In this document: in pieces, positions 55,825 to 63,992 of the stretch
How the letters are laid out: each line of letters begins with the position of its first letter
How positions within the stretch are numbered: position 1 is the first letter of the stretch
Source of the DNA: Bryobacteraceae bacterium CoA2 C42
GTDB lineage: Bacteria; Acidobacteriota; Terriglobia; Bryobacterales; Bryobacteraceae
Direction: 5' to 3'
Length of the DNA: 64,000 nucleotides
NCBI GenBank assembly: GCA_019931245.1
Contig: JAINDL010000116.1
Location: forward strand, 1-64,000
Notes under the pieces: generated by a model
What the model was told of the DNA's origin: nothing
The model's database searches: none
The model's input: the letters and a program-made list of their open reading frames with translations, nothing else
Made by a program: the position numbers and the translations under genes

Positions 55825-57141
55825 TCACGCTACCTCATCGAGACTCTTGAGTTTTGCGCTCAGGGTTGTTCGCTTCAGCCGGAGCATATCCGCCGCCTGC
55901 TTCTTGTTTCCATTACTGCGGCGTAGCGCCTGTTCAATGAGCGTTCGCTCCAGGCGTTGAATGGTGGCCGTGAAGTCTAACCCCTGCTCGGGCAGGTTTG
56001 GCGCCGACTCCGGCTGCGGCGCCGGGGGGCTCACGTTACCGCTGACGCTGGTGCGTACCGGCAGACTAAAATCGCCGAAATGAAGCATCGGCCGGTCTCC
56101 GCTCAGCGCCACCGCCCGCTCAACCGTATTCTCCAGCTGGCGCACGTTCCCCGGCCAACCATACTCCTGCAGCCGCTCGAGCGCATCGGCGGTCACCCGT
56201 TTCCGCGGCAACTCCTCGGCGCGGCAGACCTTGTCGACGAAGTGCTCGAGCAGCATGGGGATATCCTCCGCCCTTTCCCGCAGCGGCGGCAGCAGCAGCG
56301 GCACCACGTTGAGCCGGTAGTAGAGATCCTCCCGGAACCGGCCCCGGTCGATCCGCTCTTCGAGATTGGCGTTGGTGGCCGAAACGACGCGCACGTCCAG
56401 CTTGACCATTTCGCTCGACCCCAGCCGCTGGCACTCCCGTTCCTGCAGCACCCGCAACAGCTTCGCCTGAGTCTCAATCGGCATGTCGCCGATCTCGTCC
56501 AGGAAGATCGTCCCCTTGTCCGCCTCCTCAAAACGCCCTTTTCGGGCCTGAAAGGCTCCCGTATACGCCCCCTTCACGTGGCCGAACAGTTCGGCCTCGA
56601 GCAGCGCCTCCGGCAGGGCGGTGCAGTTGACCGATACCATCGCCTCCCGCGCCCGCAGGCTGGCGGCGTGGATGGCCTTGGCGACCACCTCTTTCCCGGT
56701 CCCGGTCTCCCCGGAGATCAGAACCGTGCTCCGGCGTGGCCCCAGCAACCGGATCGTGTCGAGCACGGGCCGCATCGCCGCGCTGTCCCCAATCAGCAAC
56801 CGCCGCCACGGCTCGGGCGCTCGGGGGGGGGGCGCGGGCAGCCGCGCCGCCGAAGCCAAAGCCGCATCCCGGCTCTCTACGTAATCGCTGGCGCCGGACC
56901 GCAGCAACGCCACCGCCTCCCGCACATGACGGCCAAGAAAGATCACCCGCAGCGCCGGCCGCAGCCGCAACGCCGCCCCCAGCCAGTCCTCCGGGCTCAT
57001 CCCGACAATCGGCAACTCCACAATCGCCACGGCAAAGCCATGCTGCTGGAGCAGTTGCAGCCCCTGCCAGCCGCTCGTACCGCACTCCCACCCCGGCGGC
57101 GCGGGGAGAGATCCGTCCAGGTGAAGGTACAGATTCCGCAT
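55825..57141 (-). CDS. Sigma-54-dependent activator with a degenerate receiver domain
   Basis: The C-terminal part is a normal NtrC-type activator: Walker A GETGTGKE (residues 144-151), GAYTGA (191-196) in place of GAFTGA, FLDEIGDM (213-220) and a Fis-type HTH at the end (GNKKQAADMLRLKRTTLSAK). The N-terminal 100 residues resemble a receiver, but the acceptor position reads Glu42 (AIVELP) instead of Asp, and the conserved lysine after DYV is lost. Glu may mimic phosphorylation, so the protein may be always active or tuned by another input. Length 438. It is convergent with rbsC and divergent from the TPR gene. Confidence 0.9.
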   Translation of the reverse strand: MRNLYLHLDGSLPAPPGWECGTSGWQGLQLLQQHGFAVAIVELPIVGMSPEDWLGAALRLRPALRVIFLGRHVREAVALLRSGASDYVESRDAALASAARLPAPPPRAPEPWRRLLIGDSAAMRPVLDTIRLLGPRRSTVLISGETGTGKEVVAKAIHAASLRAREAMVSVNCTALPEALLEAELFGHVKGAYTGAFQARKGRFEEADKGTIFLDEIGDMPIETQAKLLRVLQERECQRLGSSEMVKLDVRVVSATNANLEERIDRGRFREDLYYRLNVVPLLLPPLRERAEDIPMLLEHFVDKVCRAEELPRKRVTADALERLQEYGWPGNVRQLENTVERAVALSGDRPMLHFGDFSLPVRTSVSGNVSPPAPQPESAPNLPEQGLDFTATIQRLERTLIEQALRRSNGNKKQAADMLRLKRTTLSAKLKSLDEVA

Positions 57142-57338
57142 GCTTGCTACCGGAACTATCGGCCCCGGCGGCCAACCCCAGGAGATCAGATTGTCCTGAG
57201 TGCTAAACTACACAGTGCGTGGTGGCCTTCTGCCAAGCTCCGGACTCCTTTGCTAACTCTGCTCCGTTCCGATCCACTCCGAAGCCGTCCTCGCCTTCGG
57301 CCCGTCCTGGGTCGGCCGCACGGCCAGCAGGCAGGGTA
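57142..57338. other. Gap between the sigma-54 activator and the TPR gene
   Basis: A TG-n-TAAACT extended -10 (hexamer 57204-57209) lies 15 nt before a GTG at 57219. That GTG is in frame with the TPR gene, but the first 40 codons lack the composition of the rest. No other gene is seen. Confidence 0.35.
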
Positions 57339-58979
57339 GTGGCAGCACGGCTGCGCCTGCTCACGGGCGCTCTTCTGCTCTGCTCCACGTTGGCGCAGGC
57401 CAGCCAGACCGATCCCAAGCGCTCGCAAAAGGCCTACGAACTCGGGGTGGCCGCCGCGGCCCAGAACCGCCCCGCCGAGGCCCTCGAGGCATTTACCACC
57501 GCCATCCTCTACGGCCCCGACTTCGCCGATGCCTACCGCGAGCGCGGCAAGGCGTTCCTCCAGCGCAAAGAACCCGCCCGCGCCGCCGCCGACCTTGAAC
57601 ATGCCCTCCGCCTCAAACCGGCCGACGCCGACTCCCTCCAGGCCCTCGGACTCCTGCACCTCGAGCGCGGCCGCTGGGAACTCGCCATCAGCCGCCTCAC
57701 CCAGGCCATCGAAGCCGGCGCCACGAACACCCGGACCTTCTACGGCCGCGCCCAGGCCCGCCTTAAGCAAAAGCAGTACCCCGAAGCCATTACCGACCTC
57801 ACCGCCGCCATCCGCCTCCGCCTCGACGACCCCCAACCCTACTTCGACCGCGCCAAAGCCGCCATGGAACTCCAGCGCTGGCGCGACGCCATCGACGACC
57901 TCAACCGCTGCATCGACTTCCGTCCCGACTGGGCCGAACCCTTCCTCGAACGCGGCTTCGCCCACGGCCAGATGGGCCTGTTTGAAAACTCCGTTGCTGA
58001 CCTCTCCCACGCCATCCAGCTCAATCCCCGCCTCGTCCGCGCCCTCTTCCTACGCGGCGAGGCCCGCAAGCGCCTCAGCCAGTGGCAGGAGTCCGTTGAC
58101 GATCTCTCCGCCGCCATCGAACTCACCCCCGACGACGCCAATCTCTACATGGCCCGCTCCGGCGCCCTCGTCCAGTTGGGAAAAATCGAGGCCTCCCTCG
58201 CCGACCGCTCCGCGGCCATTCGCCTGCAGCCCGATAATCCCCGCGCCTACATCGCCCGCGGTGGCTCCTACCACCTGCTCGGCCGCCATGAAGAGGGCTT
58301 CGCCGATCGGACCAAAGCCATTGAACTCGCCCCGCGCCTCGCCGAATGCTGGCTGGCCCGCGGCAGCGCCTACTACCTCACCGGCGCCTTCGACAAGGCC
58401 AAGGAAGACCTTGAAGAGGCGCTGCGCCTCGACCCGGACAGCGCAGAGATCCCCCCGATTCTCGACCGCACCGTCGAGCGCCTCGCCGCCAGCAACGCCC
58501 CGCCCCCTGTACCCCCGGAGCCCACCCCCGCTCCCACCCCCGCCCTCAACCCCGCCCTCAACCCCGAACCCGCCCCGGCACCGCTCCCACCACCACCGGA
58601 CATCGCCAAAACCGCCCCACCGCCTTCCCGCCCGGCCCCGGCAACCAAGCCCGCGCCCCCGGCAACCCCCACCGCCGACAGCGCTCACGAACGCGCCCGG
58701 GTCCTCTCCCGGGCCAACCGGTTCGCCGAAGCGATAGTCGAGTTTGACCACGCCATCTCCCTGCGCCCCAACTTCCCCCTCGCCTTCAACGGGCGCGGTT
58801 ATGCCAAAATTCGGCTCGGACAGTACGACAAAGCGATCGCTGACTTCACCGAAGCCATCCGGCTCAATCCCCGATACGCCAACGCCTATCGCAATCGCGC
58901 CGCCTCCCACCGCGCCCTCGGACAAGCCGTCCGCGCCGACGAGGATCTCGCCAAAGCCATCGCGCTCTCGGCCCCATAG
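57339..58979 (+). CDS. Exported TPR-repeat protein with proline-rich linker
   Basis: A signal peptide (VAARLRLLTGALLLCSTLAQA) is followed by about eleven tetratricopeptide repeats from residue 30 to 385, each of the YFDRAKAAMELQRWRDAIDDL type. A proline-rich spacer (roughly residues 390-450, many PAP and PPP) separates a further two or three repeats that end the chain. The GTG at 57339 is preferred; GTG 57219 would add 40 residues. TPR arrays bind partner proteins, here in the periplasm. The gene is markedly C-rich on the plus strand. Partner unknown. Confidence 0.8.
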   Translation: MAARLRLLTGALLLCSTLAQASQTDPKRSQKAYELGVAAAAQNRPAEALEAFTTAILYGPDFADAYRERGKAFLQRKEPARAAADLEHALRLKPADADSLQALGLLHLERGRWELAISRLTQAIEAGATNTRTFYGRAQARLKQKQYPEAITDLTAAIRLRLDDPQPYFDRAKAAMELQRWRDAIDDLNRCIDFRPDWAEPFLERGFAHGQMGLFENSVADLSHAIQLNPRLVRALFLRGEARKRLSQWQESVDDLSAAIELTPDDANLYMARSGALVQLGKIEASLADRSAAIRLQPDNPRAYIARGGSYHLLGRHEEGFADRTKAIELAPRLAECWLARGSAYYLTGAFDKAKEDLEEALRLDPDSAEIPPILDRTVERLAASNAPPPVPPEPTPAPTPALNPALNPEPAPAPLPPPPDIAKTAPPPSRPAPATKPAPPATPTADSAHERARVLSRANRFAEAIVEFDHAISLRPNFPLAFNGRGYAKIRLGQYDKAIADFTEAIRLNPRYANAYRNRAASHRALGQAVRADEDLAKAIALSAP

Positions 58980-59001
58980 GTTGACTTCCCCCTTGGCCTC
59001 T

Positions 59002-59094
59002 GCGGACAATTAGAGAGCAAACTCATACTTGGGAACCATTTGCCTGCAGGGTACGTCTGCCTTGACGGGAAACAGGTTTCCTTCCCTTGTCCGC
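59002..59094 (+). ncRNA. Candidate structured RNA element in the gap before 59154
   Basis: GCGGACAA (59002-59009) can pair with TTGTCCGC (59087-59094), enclosing the palindrome CCTGCAGG (59043-59050) and a tight hairpin GGAAAC-AG-GTTTCC (59068-59081). A closing stem with inner hairpins suggests a structured 5' leader of the next gene or a terminator of the TPR gene. No known riboswitch class is recognised. Confidence 0.3.
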
Positions 59095-59153
59095 TCTCCA
59101 ATCTACCTTAAGCTTTCCGCTCAAACTGCCGATTGATCCCTATAACGACGCTG

Positions 59154-60080
59154 ATGTCAACCTCCTGCGCCTCCTACACGCGACGTCTGTTCCTGCAGGC
59201 TCTCGCCGCCGCTTCCGTTCCGGTTCCCGCGGTGTTTGCCATGAAGCCGCTCCTGCGCCGCGACTACCGCGCCGACGCCGTCATTCTTCTCTTCTCGCTG
59301 CCCATCTACACCCGGGAGGGCGTGGGCGGTGGATTTGCTGCTGCCCGCCTGCAGGATGAGTCCGGGCAGACCATCGAATCGCTCCAGTTCGCCGCCGGTT
59401 CCGACCCGGAACGCGCCCGCGGGCTGAACCGGCTGGGCTTCATTCAGGAGACGGTAAAGTCCGAAGGCGGCGCCCCCGCCGAGACCGTCTACACCGGTTT
59501 CATGACCGCCTCCGATGAACAGAGCTTCGCGCAGGCCAAATCGGCGCTCGAAGCCAGCGCCGAAAAGCTGCAGTACCAGGCCATCGAAGGTCAGATCCAA
59601 TCGGGTGCCGCCCGCTCCCGCTCCGTCCGCTTTGAAACCCCCGCCGCGTGGAATTGGACCCGTTTCGAAGAGCTGTACCCCTTCGCCGAACAGATGATCC
59701 GCCAGGCCGCGCCCAAAGGCAAAGAGGTGGTTCTCTACGCCCGCAGCGCCTCGCGGTCGTTCCTGTCCGCGATTATGCAGACCATCCGCGACCCGGCCGA
59801 AAAGACCGAATGCACCTTTGTCTACGGCGGCGGCGAGCACAAACTGGTCGCCGAAAAGCGCGGGGACGAAAAGGTCGCCAAACGCCTCGCCGCCCGCGGC
59901 CTTACCCGCTTCCCGGAACGTATCATCGCCGTCCACGGCCGCCTGCAGGAGCTTCGCGGCTCCCGCGGCAGCAAGTTCCGCCTCTGGTTTGAGAAGGGAT
60001 CGGACAATCCGCTCCCGCTCCGCATCGAGTTCCAACCCAAAGCCTTCCTCGCGCTCGCCTTCGAAGCCAAGACGACTTGA
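59154..60080 (+). CDS. Uncharacterised Tat-exported protein
   Basis: The ATG at 59154 gives 308 residues beginning with a twin-arginine-like leader (YTRRLFLQALAAASVPVPAVFA). The mature protein starts KPLLRRDYRADAVILLFSLP and is a mix of beta-strand and helix with no cysteine motif or known catalytic signature. A block with NRLGFIQETVKSEGG, then a helical stretch (residues 120-160), then alternating strands to the C-terminus can be followed. I do not recognise the family. It is alone, preceded by a structured 150-nt gap. Confidence 0.65.
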   Translation: MSTSCASYTRRLFLQALAAASVPVPAVFAMKPLLRRDYRADAVILLFSLPIYTREGVGGGFAAARLQDESGQTIESLQFAAGSDPERARGLNRLGFIQETVKSEGGAPAETVYTGFMTASDEQSFAQAKSALEASAEKLQYQAIEGQIQSGAARSRSVRFETPAAWNWTRFEELYPFAEQMIRQAAPKGKEVVLYARSASRSFLSAIMQTIRDPAEKTECTFVYGGGEHKLVAEKRGDEKVAKRLAARGLTRFPERIIAVHGRLQELRGSRGSKFRLWFEKGSDNPLPLRIEFQPKAFLALAFEAKTT

Positions 60081-60123
60081 TAGAGAAGAGGATCTGATAG
60101 GGAAGACGACCTGATCTCCCGGC

Positions 60124-62388
60124 TCAATACCGCGCGTTCGTCCGCCGGCCAGCCATTTCGCCCCGCAGCCAGATAAAGAGCGGCGCGTGCGGCGCCGGCG
60201 ATGGCCAAGGCACCGCCAGGCGCAGCCGCTGCCGCCCCTCGCTGTTAGCCGGCAGCTCCGTCACCGCGACCCCTTCCCGCTCATTCCAGCCCACCCGGAC
60301 AATCCGCTCGAGGCCGTTACCCGTGAGTTCGCCCCAGTACTGATTCGGCCCCGCCGCCTCGCCGCTCAAGGCAAATCCCAACACCTCCGGACGCCGGACC
60401 AGCTCCCCCAACTCCACCACCGCTCCCCCGGGCTCCACCTCCAACGTCACCGGACACCCGTCGGCCCCCTCCGGTCGCACCACCACAAACCACTCCCGGT
60501 CGCTCAACCGGTCGGCCCGCTCCAGCTTGGCGCACTGCCCCGCCCGCGGCGCCTCCGCCAAGGCACCCGAAAGCCGGAGCGCCACGCTCACCGGTCCCCC
60601 GGCGTCCACCTCCTTCTCCCGCAGTTCCACCGAACCGGCGGGCGGCGCGGCCCGCTGCACACTTTGTACCGTCACCGCCGGAGGTAGCACCAGCACCGCA
60701 TTCGGCCACTTCACCGGCAGATTCCTGCCGCCTACCCAGGCATGCAGCTCCCAGCTCGTCCCCGGCTGCGCCTGCGGATGCAGCCGTACCTCGGCCTCCT
60801 GCCGCTCCCGCTGCCACTGCACCGTCCCGCCCGCAAACTCCCACCGCTCCACCTGCTCAAGACGCTCCCCTGTTAACCGGATCCGCTGCGCCGAACCGTC
60901 CTGCCGGATCCGCCACGGACCCCCGGTCAGCTGCGGCGCCGGGCCGTGCACCATCGCCGCAAACGCATGGGTCGCCCCGTCGGCGCGCGTCAGCCACACC
61001 CGGTGCGCCCCCTGCCGCAACCGGTCCGTATCCACCTCCAGCTCTAACTCCAGCCCCGGCCCCGCCAACGGGACAAACCGCGCCGCCACCCGCTCGGCCA
61101 GCGCATCAGCCGCCGATTCGAGCTCGACTTTGGTCACAAACTGCAGGTCTGCGCCGTGCAGGCGCAGCCGCACCCGGCCCCGCCCGGCCTCCAGCGCATC
61201 CGCCGACGCCTCCGTCAGCCGGATCGCCGCCAAATCCGGCAGCTCATGCACCGTCACCGCCTGCGGCGCCCGCAACTCCTGCCACTCCCAGTCCCCCGCC
61301 AGCGCATAGCGCCCCGGCGCCGGCGGCATGGCCAACTGCAGCGCACCGCCCTGCACCGTTCCCCCCACCGGCGCCGACCCCCCCGCCGCATCCAGCCAGC
61401 GCCACTGCCGTACCTGGCTCCACGCCGCCGCTGGCTCGGAAAACTCGATCCGCGCCGGCAAACCCGCGCCCAGATGCAGCGGCGCGCGCAGCGCCAATGC
61501 CGGCGTCTTCGCCTCCGGCAGCCGCCGCGCCCACAGATAAGCGAACCGCACCCCGCTGCCCGACTCCCGCTTGGCGCACAGCGCCGCGTCCCGGCGCAGC
61601 GCGCTGCGGAACTCCGTCCGCGGAAACGCCACGCTACGGAGATTCAAAAACAGCGAGGCGCTCGTCGCCGCCACCGCCACCGTGTTTCCCAGAAACAGCC
61701 CCGCCACCGCCGCCGCCAGCCCCGCCGATTGCTGCCAGCGCACCCGCGGCTCCGGTGACAGCGGGTCGTAGGCCGCCAGCGCCGGGTTCACCGCCCGCAG
61801 CATGGTCAGCGTCTGCTGGTCGAGCGTCGCATTGCGATCAAGACGCGTGCCGCCCGCCCCGCTCGCGGCAAAGCCCCGCAGCGCCGCCTCCATCGTCTCG
61901 CTATCGGTCGAAGGCCGGCTCATGGCCGCCAGCAGCGTCTCCACCTGCGTCGTCCGCTCCCCGTACTCGGCCAGTTGCACCACCAACTCCGGATCCTTTT
62001 TCACCATGTCGCGGACCCGTTCCGCCCGCAGCCCCGCCGGGCCGTAGGCGACCGCCACCACCGCGGCATCGTAGCCCAACTCCCACCGCTGCCGCCCCAG
62101 TGCCGGCTTCCGCTCCATTACCTGCAACTCCTGCCCCTCTTTCGGCGCCACCAGCAGCACGACTTCGGCCTTGTCGAGATCCTCGCCCGGCACGGGATCG
62201 CCGGGCACATAAACCACCGTATCCCCCTTCCGGAGCGTGTTGACGTTCTCTATCGGTAGGGCGCCCGTCTCCCCGGGCCGCTCTACGCGCAAACGAAAAT
62301 GCGCCACGGCCGAACCACCTGGACAAATCGGTTCGGCCGTGGCGTATACACAGGAGAACGTTATCAGGAGAAGAACAGTTTCACGCAC
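60124..62388 (-). CDS. Uncharacterised exported protein (754 aa)
   Basis: A signal peptide (hydrophobic to about residue 18) starts the chain. The first 215 residues are charged and helical/beta mixed, with a hydrophobic segment at about 220-245 that may span a membrane. The remaining two thirds are beta-rich with repeated strand patterns (PGRYALAGDWEWQ, RVRLRLHGADLQFV, GPWRIRQDGSAQRIRL), like tandem immunoglobulin-like or beta-sandwich domains. No enzyme motif is visible. It probably acts in the envelope. The family is unknown to me. Confidence 0.65.
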   Translation of the reverse strand: MRETVLLLITFSCVYATAEPICPGGSAVAHFRLRVERPGETGALPIENVNTLRKGDTVVYVPGDPVPGEDLDKAEVVLLVAPKEGQELQVMERKPALGRQRWELGYDAAVVAVAYGPAGLRAERVRDMVKKDPELVVQLAEYGERTTQVETLLAAMSRPSTDSETMEAALRGFAASGAGGTRLDRNATLDQQTLTMLRAVNPALAAYDPLSPEPRVRWQQSAGLAAAVAGLFLGNTVAVAATSASLFLNLRSVAFPRTEFRSALRRDAALCAKRESGSGVRFAYLWARRLPEAKTPALALRAPLHLGAGLPARIEFSEPAAAWSQVRQWRWLDAAGGSAPVGGTVQGGALQLAMPPAPGRYALAGDWEWQELRAPQAVTVHELPDLAAIRLTEASADALEAGRGRVRLRLHGADLQFVTKVELESAADALAERVAARFVPLAGPGLELELEVDTDRLRQGAHRVWLTRADGATHAFAAMVHGPAPQLTGGPWRIRQDGSAQRIRLTGERLEQVERWEFAGGTVQWQRERQEAEVRLHPQAQPGTSWELHAWVGGRNLPVKWPNAVLVLPPAVTVQSVQRAAPPAGSVELREKEVDAGGPVSVALRLSGALAEAPRAGQCAKLERADRLSDREWFVVVRPEGADGCPVTLEVEPGGAVVELGELVRRPEVLGFALSGEAAGPNQYWGELTGNGLERIVRVGWNEREGVAVTELPANSEGRQRLRLAVPWPSPAPHAPLFIWLRGEMAGRRTNARY

Positions 62389-62443
62389 TCACTTCTAGCA
62401 GACGCGGCCGAGCGGAAAAAGGTTTTATTGTGGTTGGGGTTTC

Positions 62444-62638
62444 TTAATCAAGGCAGTGGTAGCCGTTTTCGTCGATCACCATCCGGACCGGCTTCTCTGC
62501 GAGGTTCTTCCGGGCGATGGCCTCGTTGACCGGACCAGTTTTGGCGTCTCCACCGGCGAATCAGCCAGTTCCCCCGGGCAGCCGCTCTTTTTCGGCGAGC
62601 CGGGCCAGGGTCAGACGGATCGCGCCCCAAGGTCGCAT
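62444..62638 (-). pseudogene. Small broken reading frame with an in-frame TGA
   Basis: From ATG 62638 the frame runs 25 codons to a TGA at 62563-62561, then continues in the same frame to TAA at 62446-62444. The second part (NEAIARKNLAEKPVRMVIDE, then NGYHCLD) looks protein-coding. One fewer G in the run near codon 22 and one more A near codon 35 would bypass the TGA, giving GELADSPVETPKTGP. It is either a decayed small gene or an effect of homopolymer errors. No family is recognised. The rest of 62389-62659 appears empty. Confidence 0.35.
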
Positions 62639-62645
62639 CTCAGGC

Positions 62646-62651
62646 TACGAT
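62646..62651 (+). promoter_or_regulatory. -10-like TACGAT before the TIP30-like gene
   Basis: TACGAT begins 14 nt before the ATG at 62660, with GC just upstream (GCTACGAT) as in several other starts in the window. Confidence 0.3.
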
Positions 62652-62659
62652 ACCAGTCA

Positions 62660-63316
62660 ATGGCCTCTACCCTCCTCCTCGGCTCCACCGGCCTCATCGG
62701 CCGCGCTCTCCGCGACCTCCTCCTCGCCCACTCCCCCTTCCACCCCCTCACCGCCCTCGTCCGCCGTCCCTCCGGCCTCTCGCACCCCCACCTCGTTGAA
62801 ATCGTCTCCAACTTCGCAGACCTCGACGCCCTCCCGCCCCCCGTCACCCTCTTCTGCTCCCTCGGCACCACCCTCAAAGCCGCCGGCTCCCCCGAAGCCT
62901 TCCGCCGCATCGACTACGAAATTCCCCTCCGCCTCGCCCAATGGGCCCGCCGCCACGGCGCCCAACACCTCCTCCTCGTCTCCTCCATCGGCGCCGATCC
63001 CCACTCCTCCAACCTCTACCTCCGCGTCAAAGGCGAACTCGAACGCGACCTCACCGCGCTCCACTTTCCCTCCCTCGATATCTTCCAGCCCAGCGTCCTG
63101 CTCGGCCCCCGCCCCGCACTCCGCCCCGCCGAATGGATCAGCCAGCGCGTCCTCAAGGCCCTGCCCTTCCTGCTCCCCGGTCCGCTCCGGCCCTACCGCG
63201 CCACCCCCGCCGCCACCGTCGCCGCCGCCATGGCCGCCGCCGCCCGCTCCCCCCTACCCGGCCTCCGCCGCCACCGCTACGACGAAATCCTCAACTTAGC
63301 AGCACGCGCCACGTAA
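62660..63316 (+). CDS. TIP30/HTATIP2-like NAD(P)-binding protein
   Basis: The N-terminal LLGSTGLIGRALRDLLL is a Rossmann nucleotide-binding loop. FCSLGTTLKAAGS, then the RIDYE block, LLVSSIGAD and the later YLRVKGELERDL (Tyr/Lys pair) place it in the atypical short-chain dehydrogenase group with HTATIP2-like proteins. Length 218 residues from ATG 62660; longer upstream reading is not needed. Substrate unknown. Its 3' end overlaps the convergent membrane-protein gene by 26 bp. Confidence 0.8.
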   Translation: MASTLLLGSTGLIGRALRDLLLAHSPFHPLTALVRRPSGLSHPHLVEIVSNFADLDALPPPVTLFCSLGTTLKAAGSPEAFRRIDYEIPLRLAQWARRHGAQHLLLVSSIGADPHSSNLYLRVKGELERDLTALHFPSLDIFQPSVLLGPRPALRPAEWISQRVLKALPFLLPGPLRPYRATPAATVAAAMAAAARSPLPGLRRHRYDEILNLAARAT

Positions 63317-63992
63317 CCACCACCAGCGCGTGGCACACCATCGCCGCCCGGATGCTCCCCGCCTCCAAAAACGCCCGCCCATACACCCAATGCGCCAGGG
63401 CGGCCAGCAACGCAAACCGCCAGTTCGGAAACTGCCGGAATGGCAAATGCGCCGCCCCGCACAACAGCGCCACCCCCAACTGCGCCCCCCGCCAACTCCC
63501 CATCCACTCGGCAAACCACGGCAGCAGCATCCCCCGAAACAAAAAATTCTCCCGCAGCGCCACGAAAATATAGATTCCGAAAAACGTCCCCAGCGCGTTC
63601 AACAAGAGCTTTTCCCAAATCCACGGCCCCTGCCGCAACCCCGTAAACCCGATCGCCCAACCCACCGCCGCCCCCACCGGCAAAAACAGCGCATACCACC
63701 GCAGCCCAATCCCCACCTCCCGCCAACTCGGTACAAACCCGAAGCCCACGCCCGCCTGCCCCCGCACCTCCAGCACCGCCCAGATCAAAATCCGCGCCCA
63801 CGCCAGCTCTCCCAGAATCGCCAGCGGCAGCTTCGCCAGCGGCGCCGGGTACAGATGCTCGCTCAGCTTGCCCAGCGTAATCGCCCCGTACAGCAGCGCG
63901 TATAGCGCATCCGTCCACCGGCTCGCCGGCAGCACGACGAACCAGAAGGCCATGACCCCGGCTACCGCTAGTACGAGAGGATGCGCCCCCAC
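63291..63992 (-). CDS. CPBP-family membrane protein, 5' end near the window edge
   Basis: The 233-residue sequence has about six TM segments. The CPBP (CAAX protease-like) motif 1 appears as ENFLFR at residues 148-153, where the usual second Glu is Asn149; the motif 2 histidine is in GAAHLP (His182). The altered acidic pair may weaken or abolish protease activity. The reading frame is open to the window edge past the GTG at 63992, so the true start may lie outside. CPBP proteins are intramembrane proteases or their inactive relatives. Confidence 0.72.
   Translation of the reverse strand: MGAHPLVLAVAGVMAFWFVVLPASRWTDALYALLYGAITLGKLSEHLYPAPLAKLPLAILGELAWARILIWAVLEVRGQAGVGFGFVPSWREVGIGLRWYALFLPVGAAVGWAIGFTGLRQGPWIWEKLLLNALGTFFGIYIFVALRENFLFRGMLLPWFAEWMGSWRGAQLGVALLCGAAHLPFRQFPNWRFALLAALAHWVYGRAFLEAGSIRAAMVCHALVVVTWRVLLS

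Noticed and set aside
57219-57338. N-terminal 40-codon extension of the TPR protein from GTG 57219
   Set aside because: The extension precedes the signal peptide and lacks the codon character of the gene, although a promoter-like box fits it; kept as an alternative only.
62561-62563. In-frame TGA as a possible selenocysteine codon
   Set aside because: No selenoprotein family matches the flanks and no SECIS-like hairpin is obvious; decay or base-call error is simpler.
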